Below, piece by piece: positions 21,151 to 33,026 of a DNA stretch of 64,000 bases. A program made the translations under genes and the position numbers. How positions within the stretch are numbered: the stretch's first letter is position 1; every line of letters starts with the position of its first letter. The DNA is from Tragulus kanchil (Eukaryota > Chordata > Mammalia > Artiodactyla > Tragulidae), in the NCBI GenBank assembly GCA_022376925.1, contig JAIOJX010000027.1, forward strand, positions 18,121,471 to 18,185,470, given 5' to 3'. A model generated the notes under the pieces. It saw only the letters and a program-made list of their open reading frames with translations. It was not told the origin of the DNA and did no database searches.

Positions 21151-21396
21151 TGAGTAGTGGGATGCTTGCATGGAGAAAGCAGTACCCATCTATAAACTTA
21201 GACCATTTCACAGCTTTTGAAACTGTTTATGTGCATAAATATCTCCATGAGAAACAAATTTAAAGATGATTCTAGAGAACAAAAAAGCTTTTCCCATTGT
21301 TTAATGCAGACTGGCTCTATTTTAACAGAGCCAACTTCCATCTCTCTAACCTAAAATAGTATTAGAATAACTCTGATTTAACTGGAAGAAATTTTG

Positions 21397-21746
21397 TCTT
21401 ATTTTTTTTAAGTTTTTTTTTTTTTTTTAAATTCTGGGTTTTCACTGTTGCCATAGGCTCTTCTCTAGTTGCAGGGAGTAGGGGTACTCTCTAGTCGAAC
21501 TGAGCAGGCTTCTTGTGGCAGTGACTTCTCTTGTGGAACTCAGGCTGTAGGGCACACGGGCTTCAGTAGTTGCAGCACACGGGCTCAACAGGTGTGGCTC
21601 CGAGGCTCTAGAGCACGGGCTCCATAGTTGCGGCTTCACTGGCTTAGTTGTTCCACTGCATGTAGGATTTTCCTGGATCAGTGATCGAACCCGTGTCACC
21701 TGCATTGTCAGGGGAACTCTTTACCACTGAGCTACCAGGGAAGCCC
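21397..21746 (-). mobile_element. CHR-type SINE, minus strand, copy B
   Basis: Second copy of 20271-20620 from pair D8, with an identical 16-T run. Confidence 0.88.
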
Positions 21747-21914
21747 CTGTCTCACCATTAATTTTGAAAATGGTCACCACAGTTACCCTTGCTTTAGCCA
21801 TGAAGAAGCTAAGTTCTTGACAGACTCAGTAACATTATTGCTGTCACATAACTAAGAAGACACAGGACCACACTGGAACTGAAATGTGCCTGTCTCATCT
21901 TCTTGATCACCATG

Positions 21915-24109
21915 TTGTACTGATTGCTGTTTTAGTTGATTTTCCTCAAATCCAGTGCTCGTCTGTCAGCTTGACTATTATCTCACAGGCTATGAGGTTT
22001 ACAGAGTGATCTTTACAAAAGGCTGAAAAACTCAAGCAGGACAAAACCGGAGAAGGAAAAGGGAATTTGGATTGTGGATAGACTTTAAAAAGATGCAGGG
22101 ACATCTAATGTTGCACAGAAGAGGTGGGCATAGAAAACTGCAAATCAAAAGAAGGGTAGGCGCTTTGGAAATCCAGCAGTGCTGCAGAGAAATAGACATC
22201 CAGGGGCCTACAGATGAAATAGCTACTCAAAGCTCTGGACGCTCAGAAGCGAGTTTTAATGGTGATGCTATATCCAGGGAAAGGAGATAATGGAGATTGT
22301 CCCTCTGGAGTGAAGGAGAAAGGAGGAGAGGTCAAAAACAACACGGTTACCACCGTCACAGACACAAGTTTTCCTCCGTATATTCCTAAATTATCGAAAG
22401 AAGGGCAAATAGATGCATACTAGCTAATCCGCTTAGCATCATCTCAGCTGTTCCCAATAGAATTGAGCCAAACTGGATAGAAAGCTTATAAGATGATTAT
22501 TTGAGATATGCTTCTTTAATTATCATAGTTTGGACACTGTCCATTTTAGGGTATTATTAGTAAAACAAAACAAAACCCCAAAAACCAAATTATTGAACTC
22601 CTGGCTGGCTTCATTTTTAAAATCCAGAGTCTCTATGTAAAGCACAGGCTGGTTGGGAACATGGCTGGTGCTGTGATGGGCGGCGAAAGGGTAAATGAGA
22701 TCAAATGAAGTTTTTGGAAAGCATATGGTCCAGAGAACCAATTCATGAAAATGACTCACTGATACTGTTTTCTGTTTATTTTGGATTATCTTTTAGGATT
22801 TGGAGCACTTTGTGCTATATTAAGACTAGTGCCATTTCACTGGAAGGGCTGGAGAAATTTTCATCTGTTTTTGCTTTGTGTGGTTTTACTGGTCTGCTCC
22901 CCTCAGTTATTCACCTACTCACCGATGACCTTTATATTATGAGGTGTCGAATTATATGATGTTCTAAGTGGTACATTTATCTATTTCTTAAGAGTGTTCT
23001 ATCTGTTAATTTGTACTGATTGCTGTTTTAGTTGATTTTCCTCAAATCCAGTGCTCGTCTGTCAGCTTGACTATTATCTCACAGGCTATGAGGTTTACAG
23101 AGTGATCTTTACAAAAGGCTGAAAAACTCAAGCAGGACAAAACCGGAGAAGGAAAAGGGAATTTGGATTGTGGATAGACTTTAAAAAGATGCAGGGACAT
23201 CTAATGTTGCACAGAAGAGGTGGGCATAGAAAACTGCAAATCAAAAGAAGGGTAGGCGCTTTGGAAATCCAGCAGTGCTGCAGAGAAATAGACATCCAGG
23301 GGCCTACAGATGAAATAGCTACTCAAAGCTCTGGACGCTCAGAAGCGAGTTTTAATGGTGATGCTATATCCAGGGAAAGGAGATAATGGAGATTGTCCCT
23401 CTGGAGTGAAGGAGAAAGGAGGAGAGGTCAATACAACACGGTTACCACCGTCACAGACACAAGTTTTCCTCCGTATATTCCTAAATTATCGAAAGAAGGG
23501 CAAATAGATGCATACTAGCTAATCCGCTTAGCATCATCTCAGCTGTTCCCAATAGAATTGAGCCAAACTGGATAGAAAGCTTATAAGATGATTATTTGAG
23601 ATATGCTTCTTTAATTATCATAGTTTGGACACTGTCCATTTTAGGGTATTATTAGTAAAACAAAACAAAACCCCAAAAACCAAATTATTGAACTCCTGGC
23701 TGGCTTCATTTTTAAAATCCAGAGTCTCTATGTAAAGCACAGGCTGGTTGGGAACATGGCTGGTGCTGTGATGGGCGGCGAAAGGGTAAATGAGATCAAA
23801 TGAAGTTTTTGGAAAGCATATGGTCCAGAGAACCAATTCATGAAAATGACTCACTGATACTGTTTTCTGTTTATTTTGGATTATCTTTTAGGATTTGGAG
23901 CACTTTGTGCTATATTAAGACTAGTGCCATTTCACTGGAAGGGCTGGAGAAATTTTCATCTGTTTTTGCTTTGTGTGGTTTTACTGGTCTGCTCCCCTCA
24001 GTTATTCACCTACTCACCGATGACCTTTATATTATGAGGTGTCGAATTATATGATGTTCTAAGTGGTACATTTATCTATTTCTTAAGAGTGTTCTATCTG
24101 TTAATTTGT
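21915..24109. repeat. Tandem duplicated pair D9 (offset 1,096 bp)
   Basis: Copy A 21915-23014 and copy B 23011-24109 join across TTGT with no filler. One internal difference lies near 22334/23430 (GTCAAAAACAAC against GTCAATACAAC). The first 175 bp are also present at 20791-20965. Confidence 0.95.
22090..22990. other. Unassigned sequence, no gene seen
   Basis: Unique-type DNA (second copy to 24085). Three overlapping frames of 72-84 codons on both strands have no homologue I recognise and no coding bias I can see. Confidence 0.4.
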
Positions 24110-24263
24110 TATGTAAGGGGATATTATGAAAATGAGACCTTTTTGGTTTGATCTGTTTTTCTTAAGGAAGAAATAACTAGTAACATTTTTCATTAAGTTT
24201 GTAAAGCTTGAGTTTTTTCTCCAAGAATGCAACTAATTTTTGTAAGTAAATACTGGGTTTTAT

Positions 24264-24470
24264 GGGCTTCCTTAGTGTCTGGGTGGGAAAGAATTCACCT
24301 GCAATGCAGTAGATGCAGGTTTGATCCCTGAGTCAGGAAGAGCCCCTGAAGAAGGAAATGACAACCCACTCCAGCATTCCCACCTGGGAAATCCCACGGA
24401 CAGAGGAGCATGGCAGGGTACAGTCGATGGGGTCCCATGGAGTTGGAGACGACTCAGTGACTAAACAACA
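24264..24470 (+). mobile_element. Bov-tA SINE, plus strand
   Basis: GGGCTTCCTTAGTGTCTGG head, GCAATGCAGTAGATGCAGG, AACCCACTCCAGCATTCCC and a GACTCAGTGACTAAACAAC tail: a full-length element. Confidence 0.92.
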
Positions 24471-24716
24471 AGAGCTATATTGAATAGAAAGGGCGCCAGC
24501 GAGGGGATAAGGCTAGAGAAAGATGAATAAGGGCATTTAGAGGATGTTCCTTCCTTGTGGCTCTGGTGGATTAATAATGACCATCTGTAGGAACTTATCC
24601 TAAGTTAGGTACCTCTGGACGCCCGAGAGATGAGAGTTTCTAAGTAAGCATTAAATAAGATAAGTGAGATTTTCAGATTTTTAAAATACCACGTTAACTT
24701 ATAATGAGCTTTATGG

Positions 24717-24850
24717 GTTACAACCCTGGGTGGGGAAGATGCCCTAGAGGAGGGCACAGCACCCCACGCCAGTGTTCTTACCTGGAGAATCCCGCGGCCA
24801 GAGGAGCCTGGCGGGCTGCAGTACGTGGGGCATGACCGAGCAACGAAACA
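24717..24850 (+). mobile_element. Bov-tA SINE, 5'-truncated
   Basis: Begins at ACAACCCTGGGTGGGGAAG without the tRNA head, and continues through CCAGTGTTCTTACCTGGAGA and GAGGAGCCTGGCGGGCTGC. Confidence 0.85.
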
Positions 24851-24894
24851 TAGCACACAGCACATTTATTTCATGCTTTTTATTCTGCACTGGG

Positions 24895-25095
24895 GTGTAG
24901 TTGTGATATTAACAATGTGGCGATAGTTTCAGATGAACAGTGAAGGGCCTCAGCCATGCATCTCCATGTACCCATTCTCCCCCAGACGCCCCTCCCCTCC
25001 AGGCTGCCCCTTGCCTTGGGCAGAGCTCCCCGTGCTGTACCGTAGGTCCTTGTTTATCCATTGTAGATGTAGCAGTGCAATATCCCATGTTAACT
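24895..25095 (-). mobile_element. L1 3' UTR fragment, minus strand
   Basis: Antisense artiodactyl L1 3' end: GATAGTTTCAGATGAACAG, CCCATTCTCCCCCAGACGCC and GTAGGTCCTTGTTTATCCAT. Overlapping 60-64 codon frames are by-products. Confidence 0.75.
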
Positions 25096-25146
25096 TTAAG
25101 GCAGTGCCCGAATAAGGCTTTGGAAATGACATAGCACTGAAAGTTT

Positions 25147-25349
25147 GGGGACTTCCCTGCTGGTCCAGTGGCTAAGAGTTTGCCTTCCAATGCAAGGGAT
25201 ACAGGTTCCATCCCTGGTCGGAGAGCCAAGGTCCTACATCCCTTGAGGCCAAAAAAATCAAACATGAAAAAAAAAAAATCGAAAAGAGTCATTGTAACCA
25301 ATTCAATAAATAGTTTACAAATGGGAAAAAAAAAAAAAAAAAAAAAAAA
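25147..25349 (+). mobile_element. CHR-2-type SINE with poly-A tail
   Basis: GGGGACTTCCCTGCTGGTCC head, CATCCCTGGTCGGAGAGCC, the TCATTGTAACCAATTCAAT 3' body and a 24-A tail (25326-25349). The intact tail suggests a fairly recent insertion. Confidence 0.9.
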
Positions 25350-25439
25350 CATTAAAATTCTAGAGAAGGTTTTTTCTCCAGCTAGTTTTCACAGTGAGCC
25401 TGAGGTAATAGTACACGAGGTCACAACAGCAGAAGGATG

Positions 25440-26384
25440 GTGAGATTTAAACACGAGGAGTCCTCACAGACATAGGAAGGGGAAGACGTGATACGGAAGT
25501 GACTCATTGACCTGGAGGAACCATAGGTTTTCGTATAAAGAATATTCTGCATCAGTACCTGGGGCAAGTCATAGGCACCATTTTAAGAAGAAACAGGAAA
25601 AAAAATTGGAGGAGTAAAGGAAATGTGCCAGTATGACTTGAGGAAGGATTTATGGGCCCTTGATGTTGAGATAATGTTAGATTTTATTTATACTGTTTGG
25701 AAACTTGAGCTGACTGGCTCCTGTGGCCTTCCCTCTGGTTAGGAAAAATATCATTTCAAAACACTCCATTTTAACCTCTAAGGTTAACACTGTGATTGAT
25801 AGGAGTTTTTTTAGTATTGAAAAATAACAACATCAACAACAACTAACCTTTCCCAGGCTTATTTTAAATGCATTGAAGCAGTCAGTGAAAGAGAACACAG
25901 AAAAGTGAGGAGAAGTCCTAAGTATAAGCTGGTGGATATTTCCATTTAAAAAATATCACTATAACCTTGAATGTAACGTAAAAAATCCCTTACAATAGGG
26001 AACACTTTGTACAATGAACTGGTCCCCCTTTTCCATTCTTTTCCATTGTTTGGAAAATAACAATTTAAGTGAAATATTCTTACTTACAGCTTTTGCTTAT
26101 CTGTTATCAGTCCCTAATTGAGTATGACCTTGTAGTTTAAAGTGAGAAAAACATTTAAAGTGGCTGTAAGAAGCTGATTCTGAAACCTAGTTGAAAGACG
26201 TAGAAAAGAAATCTGTCAGCAAATGACAGTGATGAGTCAGTCCAGGGGCTCAGCTGAAGCTGAAAAACCCAACCTGAGGTCTGAATGGCGCTTCTTCCGT
26301 TTACAAACTGTATGTCCCATGAAGTGAACTGACTTCTTTAAGCTGCAGGTTGAAACCACATATCCACAGTCCTACAGCCCTCCG
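25440..26384. other. Unassigned single-copy sequence
   Basis: About 945 bp with no recognisable transposon, exon or RNA gene. A single TGAGTCAG AP-1-like site occurs near 26233. Confidence 0.45.
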
Positions 26385-26475
26385 GGACGCTGGCCTGGAG
26401 AACCCCACGGACAGAGGAGGCGCTGCAGCCCACGGGCTCGCCAAGAGTCAGACACAACTCAGAGGCTGAACAGCC
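26385..26475 (+). mobile_element. Bov-tA SINE 3' fragment
   Basis: GACGCTGGCCTGGAGAACCC, CACGGACAGAGGAGG and AAGAGTCAGACACAACTCAG: the 3' half only. Confidence 0.8.
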
Positions 26476-26550
26476 ACCACTTTTGTTTCAGGGCCACTTC
26501 CAACGGCCATGTCTTAGGTTTGGGTTTTCCAAGAATCTGTCATTGAGACA

Positions 26551-26800
26551 AAGATTTTTATTTATTTATTTTTAATTTGCTGGGTAACCCCAGGAAGACA
26601 GGTGGAGGAGGGAGAAATGGAAAAAAGAGTCAGCCCTGTTGTGAAGACTCTTTCCTTTCTGGGCAAGTAGCTTCAGTTCTGCCGGGACACATGGGTCCAG
26701 CCGCTCCACGGCCTGTGGGATCTTCCTGGGCCAGGGATCGAACCGGCGCCCCTTGCACTGCAAGGCAGTGTCCTTTCCCATTCGACCACCAGGGAAGCCC
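26551..26800 (-). mobile_element. CHR/SINE2-type SINE, minus strand
   Basis: TTTTTATTTATTTATTTTTAA tail in reverse, CACATGGGTCCAGCCGCTCC, GGATCGAACCGGCGCCCC and the CGACCACCAGGGAAGCCC head. Confidence 0.85.
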
Positions 26801-27030
26801 TCTACCTACAGTTTTTAATGACAGGAAATAACGCATGCATTTTCCACGTATTTTACTTATATGGCAAATAATTTTCATTCAATTCCTATAAACTGTAAAT
26901 TAAACCCTTGGGATCAGCAAAGGGAAACTGACCTAACACCAAAAGAACAATGTATCTAACAAGGCCATTCTCAAGGGAGAAAAGCCACAATCACACAAAA
27001 TAAAGAACAGTAGTGGCAAGAAAAGTTACC

Positions 27031-27240
27031 CAGTCCTCTGGTGGCTCAGCGGCAAAGAATCTGCCTGCCAAAGCAGGAGCCACAGGAGATGTGGGTTTGA
27101 TCCCTGGGTTGGGAAGATTCCCTGAAAAAGGAAATGACAAACTGCTCCAATGTTCTTGCCAGAGAATCCCATGGAAAGAGACGTCAGGTGGGCAACAGTC
27201 CAGAGGATCACAACGAGTCAGACAGGACTAGCAACTGAGA
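27031..27240 (+). mobile_element. Bov-tA SINE, plus strand
   Basis: GTCCTCTGGTGGCTCAGCGG, GGGTTTGATCCCTGGGTTGG, AATCCCATGGAAAGAGACG and CGAGTCAGACAGGACTAGC. Confidence 0.9.
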
Positions 27241-27677
27241 ACACACACATATAAAAGCTATACCCAAAGAATTACTTTCTCTAAATAAAAACCAACCCGT
27301 GTCAGAGGGGCCACAGAAAAAGCACTAACATCCAACACATCCCAGGAAAGGGGTCAGAACCGGAACCAGAAGATTTCCTTCCAGACATGTGACACACAAT
27401 AAAAAGCAGTCTTGGGACATTTATTTGAATTTTAGAAGCTTTGACAAAGAGCAGTGCTGCATGGAAAATCAGACTTTGGATCAATTATCTTCACGGTGGC
27501 TGCTGACTGACTGCCGGGAAGGCTGGACGCAGCTTTGAGTTTTCTCTATGAATAAAGTTAATCCAGGTGGAGTGAAGAATTACCAAATACAGATATGCAA
27601 AAAGTTTCAAAAATTCCCCAAGTCATATCACCTGTCTGTAGTTGTATTTTTAAAAAACATTTTGGGCTATTCCCCAT

Positions 27678-27883
27678 GGGACTTCCCTGGTAGCTCAGTG
27701 ATGAAAGGTCTGCCTGCCAGTGCAGAAGATGTGAGTTCGACCCTTGAGTCTGGAAGATCCTTTGAAGAAGGAAATGGTGGCCCACCCCAGTATTCTTTCC
27801 TAGAAAATCCCATGGACAGAGGGGCCTGGCAGGCTATAGTCCACAGGTCATAAAGAATCAGACACAACTAAGCAACTAAACAA
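27678..27883 (+). mobile_element. Bov-tA SINE, plus strand
   Basis: GGGACTTCCCTGGTAGCTCA head, GAGTTCGACCCTTGAGTCTG, CCCATGGACAGAGGGGCC and the ACACAACTAAGCAACTAAAC tail. Full length. Confidence 0.92.
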
Positions 27884-28163
27884 TTTTATCCATGATCTTA
27901 AGTGTGTAAACAGAAGCAAAATAAGATGAGAAGGACTTGGGTCAAGATTATGAAGATCGTGTGTCATACATTGCAAATACAAGGTGTGATGGAAAATACC
28001 AGAAATCCAAACTTAAACTAGACTCTGCTGGTCGTCTTTATGGGGAAAGAAATCAAAAGGGGTCCCACTAATCAGAATCTGGGTGATTCTACCATCCCAG
28101 TTATATACACAATTACCATTTAGAGTCTGTTTAGGAGCACAGGCCTTGAAGTGTCACACAAGG

Positions 28164-28366
28164 CGCTACACTGCATCAGTCGTGTCTGACTCTCTGCGAC
28201 CCCATGCTCTGTCGCCTGCCAGGCTCCTCTGTCCATGGGATTCTCCAGGCAAGAACACTGGAGGGGGTGGCCATTTCCTTCTCCAGGGGATCTTCCCAAC
28301 CCAGGGATGGAACCTGCGTCTCTTACACCTCGTGCATTGGCAGGAGAATTCTTTACCACTAGTGCC
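28164..28366 (-). mobile_element. Bov-A2/Bov-tA SINE, minus strand
   Basis: CAGTCGTGTCTGACTCTCTG, CCAGGCTCCTCTGTCCATGG, GGGGATCTTCCCAACCCAGG and TTCTTTACCACTAGTG. Confidence 0.9.
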
Positions 28367-28379
28367 AAGTCACAGGGTG

Positions 28380-28970
28380 CCAAAAGGCCCTTTTAAGAAG
28401 TGCTGAGAATCTGTATTTCTTACAGATGACTCTACTTATCCACTTTGAAAAGAAAATCAAGGCTTGAGCATGTCTCTGAGACCTCAGCATTCTTTCTGCA
28501 ACTGTAGACCACACTGCATCTTCTGATGGTGCTGACCTTTCACTAAGACTCAGAAACGTAATTTTTATTTGAGGCTTTGAAAGAAGCCATCATGTACATA
28601 TCTCTGATACCATGTTTCTAAGATTACTGCTGCTCCTGATGTGAGACATCTTAGTCAAAGGGACATGAATTCAACATGAGCATAGGTATCCTCATTATGA
28701 ACTTATTACTCCCTTGTGAAATTCACATTTAGGTTTTTACAGCAATGAAATAGATCAGACAAACCTGAGTTCAGACCCCAACAAGTAGAAAGAGGTATAA
28801 ACTTTTAAAGTTAAGGCTGAGCCCAGTCCCTTTCCTGGAAACTTTCTAAGGTATAAAAATAAAACAAGCCAATAGCATTATAGAAAATGCGATATCCAAA
28901 TAGAATTGTTTATAAATAGAATGTTTTACAAAGTTTCCATGAGGCATCAGCTGTCTTTTTAACCCTCCTC
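28380..28970. other. Unassigned single-copy sequence
   Basis: No transposon, exon or RNA gene recognised before the start of pair D10. Confidence 0.45.
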
Positions 28971-29490
28971 ATGCTGGCATTTTCCAGCCCACTGGCTAAA
29001 TTAAGATTTTGGAAAAAATTACCTATGCATTGTATTTTTATGTGGCCATCGATCTATTTTTATATGCTGAGGACACATAACATTGGTTCATGATAAATAT
29101 ATCAAAAGACATTTCACCCCCACTCAGACACCACGGCAATGAATATAGGCAAAGATGAGCAAGAATATTTCATCTGAAATATGCTTTCACTTTTATGTTG
29201 CCAAAAACACCACAAGCAAATGAAAGTCTGGAATGTGTAGCGAAAACTGAAATGTGCTTACTTATCTGGGACTCTCTGTTGAAGCCTCTTGTCCTGATCT
29301 AGTTCCTATAAGCATCTCCTTGTATATTTGAAAGTGTCCCATTTTAAGTGATACATCCTGTGAGCCTCCCCAGAGTGGGGCAATTTATCAGTTACTTGTG
29401 AGTGTCTGTAATATTCAGAGGAAGCGAAATGAGAAATAGTTGAATCAATTGTCTAGCAGAGAGAATACTGTTCAGTTAAAAACAGATTTC

Positions 29491-29732
29491 AGGGGACTTC
29501 TCTGGTGGTCCAGTGGTTAAGAATCAGCCTTCCAGTGCAGGCGATGTGGGTTCAATCTCTGATCAGGGAAGCAGGATCCCACAGTCCACGCGGCGACTGA
29601 GGCTGCGTTCCACAACTTACTGAGCCTGTGTACTCAGGAGCCTGTGAGTCACAACTAGAGGTAAGCCTACTGCTGTGAAGGTCCTGGGGGCCCCAACCAC
29701 GGCCCAACACAGCTGAATAAATAATTTTTTAA
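29491..29732 (+). mobile_element. CHR-type SINE, plus strand, copy A
   Basis: AGGGGACTTCTCTGGTGGTCC, GGGTTCAATCTCTGATCAGG, TTCCACAACTTACTGAGCC and the CCCAACACAGCTGAATAAAT tail. Confidence 0.88.
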
Positions 29733-29859
29733 AAAAATTGATTTTAAGATGAATAGAATCATAAAAATACTGAAAATCATAACATGCAGACAGACAGATG
29801 ACTACTCTGTGGTAGTTTGATGGTTTCCTTTGCAGGCAGAAAATTAAAAAGTGCAAGTT

Positions 29860-30057
29860 TCGCGTAGTTAGGTGAGAGTCTTTGCAGCCCCATAGACTGT
29901 AGCCTACCAGCCTCCTCCATCCACGGCATTTCCCAGGCAAGAATACTGGAGTGGGCAGCCTCTCCCTTCTCCAGGGGAGCTTCCCCACTCAAGAATTGAA
30001 TTAGGGTCTCCTGCACTGCAGGTAGGTTCTTTACCATCGGAGTTACCAAGGAAGCCC
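29860..30057 (-). mobile_element. Bov-tA SINE, minus strand, copy A
   Basis: AGAGTCTTTGCAGCCCCATAG, CAGGCAAGAATACTGGAGTG, CTGCACTGCAGGTAGG and GGAGTTACCAAGGAAGCCC. Confidence 0.9.
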
Positions 30058-30615
30058 AAGCAAATAACATGTAGCTCTACCAGACTCGCTTTTTTATGCT
30101 GGCATTTTCCAGCCCACTGGCTAAATTAAGATTTTGGAAAAATTACCTATGCATTGTATTTTTATGTGGCCATCGATCTATTTTTATATGCTGAGGACAC
30201 ATAACATTGGTTCATGATAAATATATCAAAAGACATTTCACCCCCACTCAGACACCACGGCAATGAATATAGGCAAAGATGAGCAAGAATATTTCATCTG
30301 AAATATGCTTTCACTTTTATGTTGCCAAAAACACCACAAGCAAATGAAAGTCTGGAATGTGTAGCGAAAACTGAAATGTGCTTACTTATCTGGGACTCTC
30401 TGTTGAAGCCTCTTGTCCTGATCTAGTTCCTATAAGCATCTCCTTGTATATTTGAAAGTGTCCCATTTTAAGTGATACATCCTGTGAGCCTCCCCAGAGT
30501 GGGGCAATTTATCAGTTACTTGTGAGTGTCTGTAATATTCAGAGGAAGCGAAATGAGAAATAGTTGAATCAATTGTCTAGCAGAGAGAATACTGTTCAGT
30601 TAAAAACAGATTTCA

Positions 30616-30857
30616 GGGGACTTCTCTGGTGGTCCAGTGGTTAAGAATCAGCCTTCCAGTGCAGGCGATGTGGGTTCAATCTCTGATCAGGGAAGCAGGA
30701 TCCCACAGTCCACGCGGCGACTGAGGCTGCGTTCCACAACTTACTGAGCCTGTGTACTCAGGAGCCTGTGAGTCACAACTAGAGGTAAGCCTACTGCTGT
30801 GAAGGTCCTGGGGGCCCCAACCACGGCCCAACACAGCTGAATAAATAATTTTTTTAA
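30616..30857 (+). mobile_element. CHR-type SINE, copy B
   Basis: Second copy of 29491-29732 from pair D10. Confidence 0.88.
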
Positions 30858-30983
30858 AAAATTGATTTTAAGATGAATAGAATCATAAAAATACTGAAAA
30901 TCATAACATGCAGACAGACAGATGACTACTCTGTGGTAGTTTGATGGTTTCCTTTGCAGGCAGAAAATTAAAAAGTGCAAGTT

Positions 30984-31181
30984 TCGCGTAGTTAGGTGAG
31001 AGTCTTTGCAGCCCCATAGACTGTAGCCTACCAGCCTCCTCCATCCACGGCATTTCCCAGGCAAGAATACTGGAGTGGGCAGCCTCTCCCTTCTCCAGGG
31101 GAGCTTCCCCACTCAAGAATTGAATTAGGGTCTCCTGCACTGCAGGTAGGTTCTTTACCATCGGAGTTACCAAGGAAGCCC
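30984..31181 (-). mobile_element. Bov-tA SINE, minus strand, copy B
   Basis: Second copy of 29860-30057 from pair D10. Confidence 0.9.
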
Positions 31182-31196
31182 AAGCAAATAACATGT

Positions 31197-31862
31197 CCAG
31201 ATAAAATCAATTTACTATGAAGATACTCAGGAGGAAAGAAAAAAAAAAACAATCATGATTCAAAAATCAGGAAATCAGAGATATGAATGGAAATATTAAA
31301 AATGTGCAAGTTATAATGGTTGGTGGTGGACTGGAGAGATTTTGTTTTGTGTATGTGAATTTATTAAGTGGAAAATGTTGCATACAGGTGCCCACAAATG
31401 CACCAAGCCGTGTTGGAAAATTCAAGTTTGGTTTCAGAAATATCAATTGAAACTTTGACATCATAGGATGTGCAAATTTCTTTCATCGATTCAAGGAATA
31501 ATTATATTTTGAAAGGGAGCCTACAATGTGCATTTTATATGACACATGCATACAAGAGCACAGCTATTGGATTAAACAGCCATAAATTCAAATCCCAGAG
31601 CTCCAAACTCACTCGTCATGTGCATTTGAACTCAGTGCCACCTGTAAAGTGGTTTGAATGCAATAGTGATATAAAGGGTTTAGTACCATCAGGACTCAAG
31701 AAATGATGAAAACTCTTTGCAGAACATTTCTGACTAGAGAGAACCCTCCCATCCCTGTTGCGGCAGACCTCCTCTCTTTGGTTGCTGAAGGAGTCTGTGA
31801 TACAATAGATAATTAGTGTCTCACCTACTTAAGATTCCTTTTAAAAAACTAGTTAGGTCAAG
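31197..31862. other. Unassigned single-copy sequence
   Basis: AT-rich unique DNA with no recognisable feature. Confidence 0.45.
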
Positions 31863-32069
31863 GTTGTTTATTTACTAAGTCATGTCCCACTCTGTCGTGA
31901 CCCCGTGGGCTCTAGGCTGCCAGGATCCTCTGTCCGTGGAGTTTCCCCAGCAAGGATACCGAGTGGGTTACAATTTCCTTCTCCAGAGGATCTTCCCAAC
32001 CCAGGGATTGAATCCCCTTCTCTTGCCTTGGCAGGCAGATTCTTTACCACTAAGCCACCTGGAAAACCC
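31863..32069 (-). mobile_element. Bov-A2 SINE, minus strand
   Basis: TAAGTCATGTCCCACTCTGTC, CCAGGATCCTCTGTCCGTGG, GGATCTTCCCAACCCAGGG and CTTTACCACTAAGCCACCTGG. Confidence 0.9.
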
Positions 32070-32600
32070 AAAAAGAGGTCAACAGATCAATACTTATTTA
32101 CCTCCTCACTTCTACCTGCCAAAAGTATTCAGTTGGTAGGCATATTTCTCCCTTACCCCATGTATTGGGCAAACTGAGAGATCCCTGAAACTTTACTTAA
32201 AAAAATGTTCTCAGACATCTGCTTTTCCTATAATCATTATAATTATATTTTCTGGGCAGATTTGGATGTGACCTTGGCTTTGGGAAAGCAGATTTCAGAC
32301 TATTCATAGAGAAAAAATAAGTATGATCCTGTGTCAGAGATTCTTTTAAAAAAAAAAGATGTAATCCTGATTTTGAAGTCACAAATAATTCCAATGAGAA
32401 AGAATTAGGGGCAGGAGGATTAGTCATCACAAAAGCTAGATAGATGCTAAATAACTTTTCAGAGAATCTGCCAAGCACAGACTGATCCCATGCATGAAAA
32501 ACAAGGAATTTAAAAGGGTAGAGGTGAATCCAGTTAGAGGAAAGTTCAAAAAGGTCCAAAAAGGCTCTTTAGGAGAATAATAGGACCTTAAAAGCATTGC
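32070..32600. other. Unassigned single-copy sequence
   Basis: No transposon or exon recognised. The 120-codon minus-strand frame (32197-32559) matches no protein family I know and ends in neighbouring SINE sequence in other frames. Confidence 0.4.
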
Positions 32601-32852
32601 GATCCCTGGAGGAGCCATGGAGTTCTCTAGGCAAGTGCACTGGAGTGGGCAGCCTTTCCCTTCTATAGGGAATTTCCCCAACCCAGGAATCGAACCCAGG
32701 TCTTCCCGCATTGCAGTCATATTCTTTACCATTTGAGCCACTAGGGAAGAATCCTGGAGTAAGCAGCTATCCCTTCTCCAGGGGATCTTCCCAACTCAGG
32801 GATCTCCTGGGATCTCCTGCATTGCCGGTGGATTCCTCACCAGCTGGGCTAC
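32601..32852 (-). mobile_element. Bov-tA dimer, minus strand
   Basis: Two Bov-tA heads in reverse: CAAGTGCACTGGAGTGGGC..TTTACCATTTGAGCCACTAGGG, then TCCTGGAGTAAGCAGCTATC..TTCCTCACCAGCTGGGCTAC. Same dimeric layout as at 5436 and 44021. Confidence 0.8.
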
Positions 32853-32989
32853 ATGTTTAGTAAAGGAGAAAATAAAATGGAAGATACAGAGGAATTTGAA
32901 AGGAGGACATGGTAATGGTAGGTGGTCCAATTCAATTGAAGTGATTTCCTGTACATCAAATAATAACGCTGGTGGTCATAACAGCAATC

Positions 32990-33026
32990 ATGCCAGGTAT
33001 CCGCCAGGCATTGTCCTAAGTGCTTT
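32990..33026 (+). mobile_element. MIR, left part (interrupted)
   Basis: TGCCAGGTATCCGCCAGGCATTGTCCTAAGTGCTTT matches the MIR start ('gccaggcactgtgctaagtgcttta'). It resumes at 33251 after a Bov-A2 insertion. Confidence 0.75.

Larger units (their letters stand above)
19843..22090. repeat. Tandem duplicated pair D8 (offset 1,126 bp)
   Basis: Copy A 19843-20965 and copy B 20969-22090. The last 75 bp of A carry a cluster of substitutions against B (AATGCTG/AAGGCTG, CTCCAGCAGAAC/CTCAAGCAGGAC, GGGAGTCTGG/GGGAATTTGG, GGATGGAC/GGATAGAC), while a 16-T run inside both copies has the same length. Confidence 0.95.
24110..28970. other. Duplication-free SINE-rich stretch
   Basis: Nearly 5 kb in which no 1.1-kb pair occurs. 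It holds at least nine transposon fragments. The gaps between them (about 25440-26385 and 27884-28160) carry no recognised feature. Confidence 0.6.
28971..31196. repeat. Tandem duplicated pair D10 (offset 1,124 bp)
   Basis: Copy A 28971-30072 and copy B 30096-31196, with 23 bp of filler ending in a T run. Differences are homopolymer lengths only (GGAAAAAATTACC against GGAAAAATTACC near the start of B; TTTTTTAAAAAAATTG against TTTTTTTAAAAAATTG). Confidence 0.95.

Noticed and set aside
28120..28383. Repeated peptides of the type GSIPGLGRSPGEGN and MDRGAWQA at many loci
   Set aside because: These are translations of Bov-tA SINEs, which recur throughout ruminant genomes, and not a protein family.
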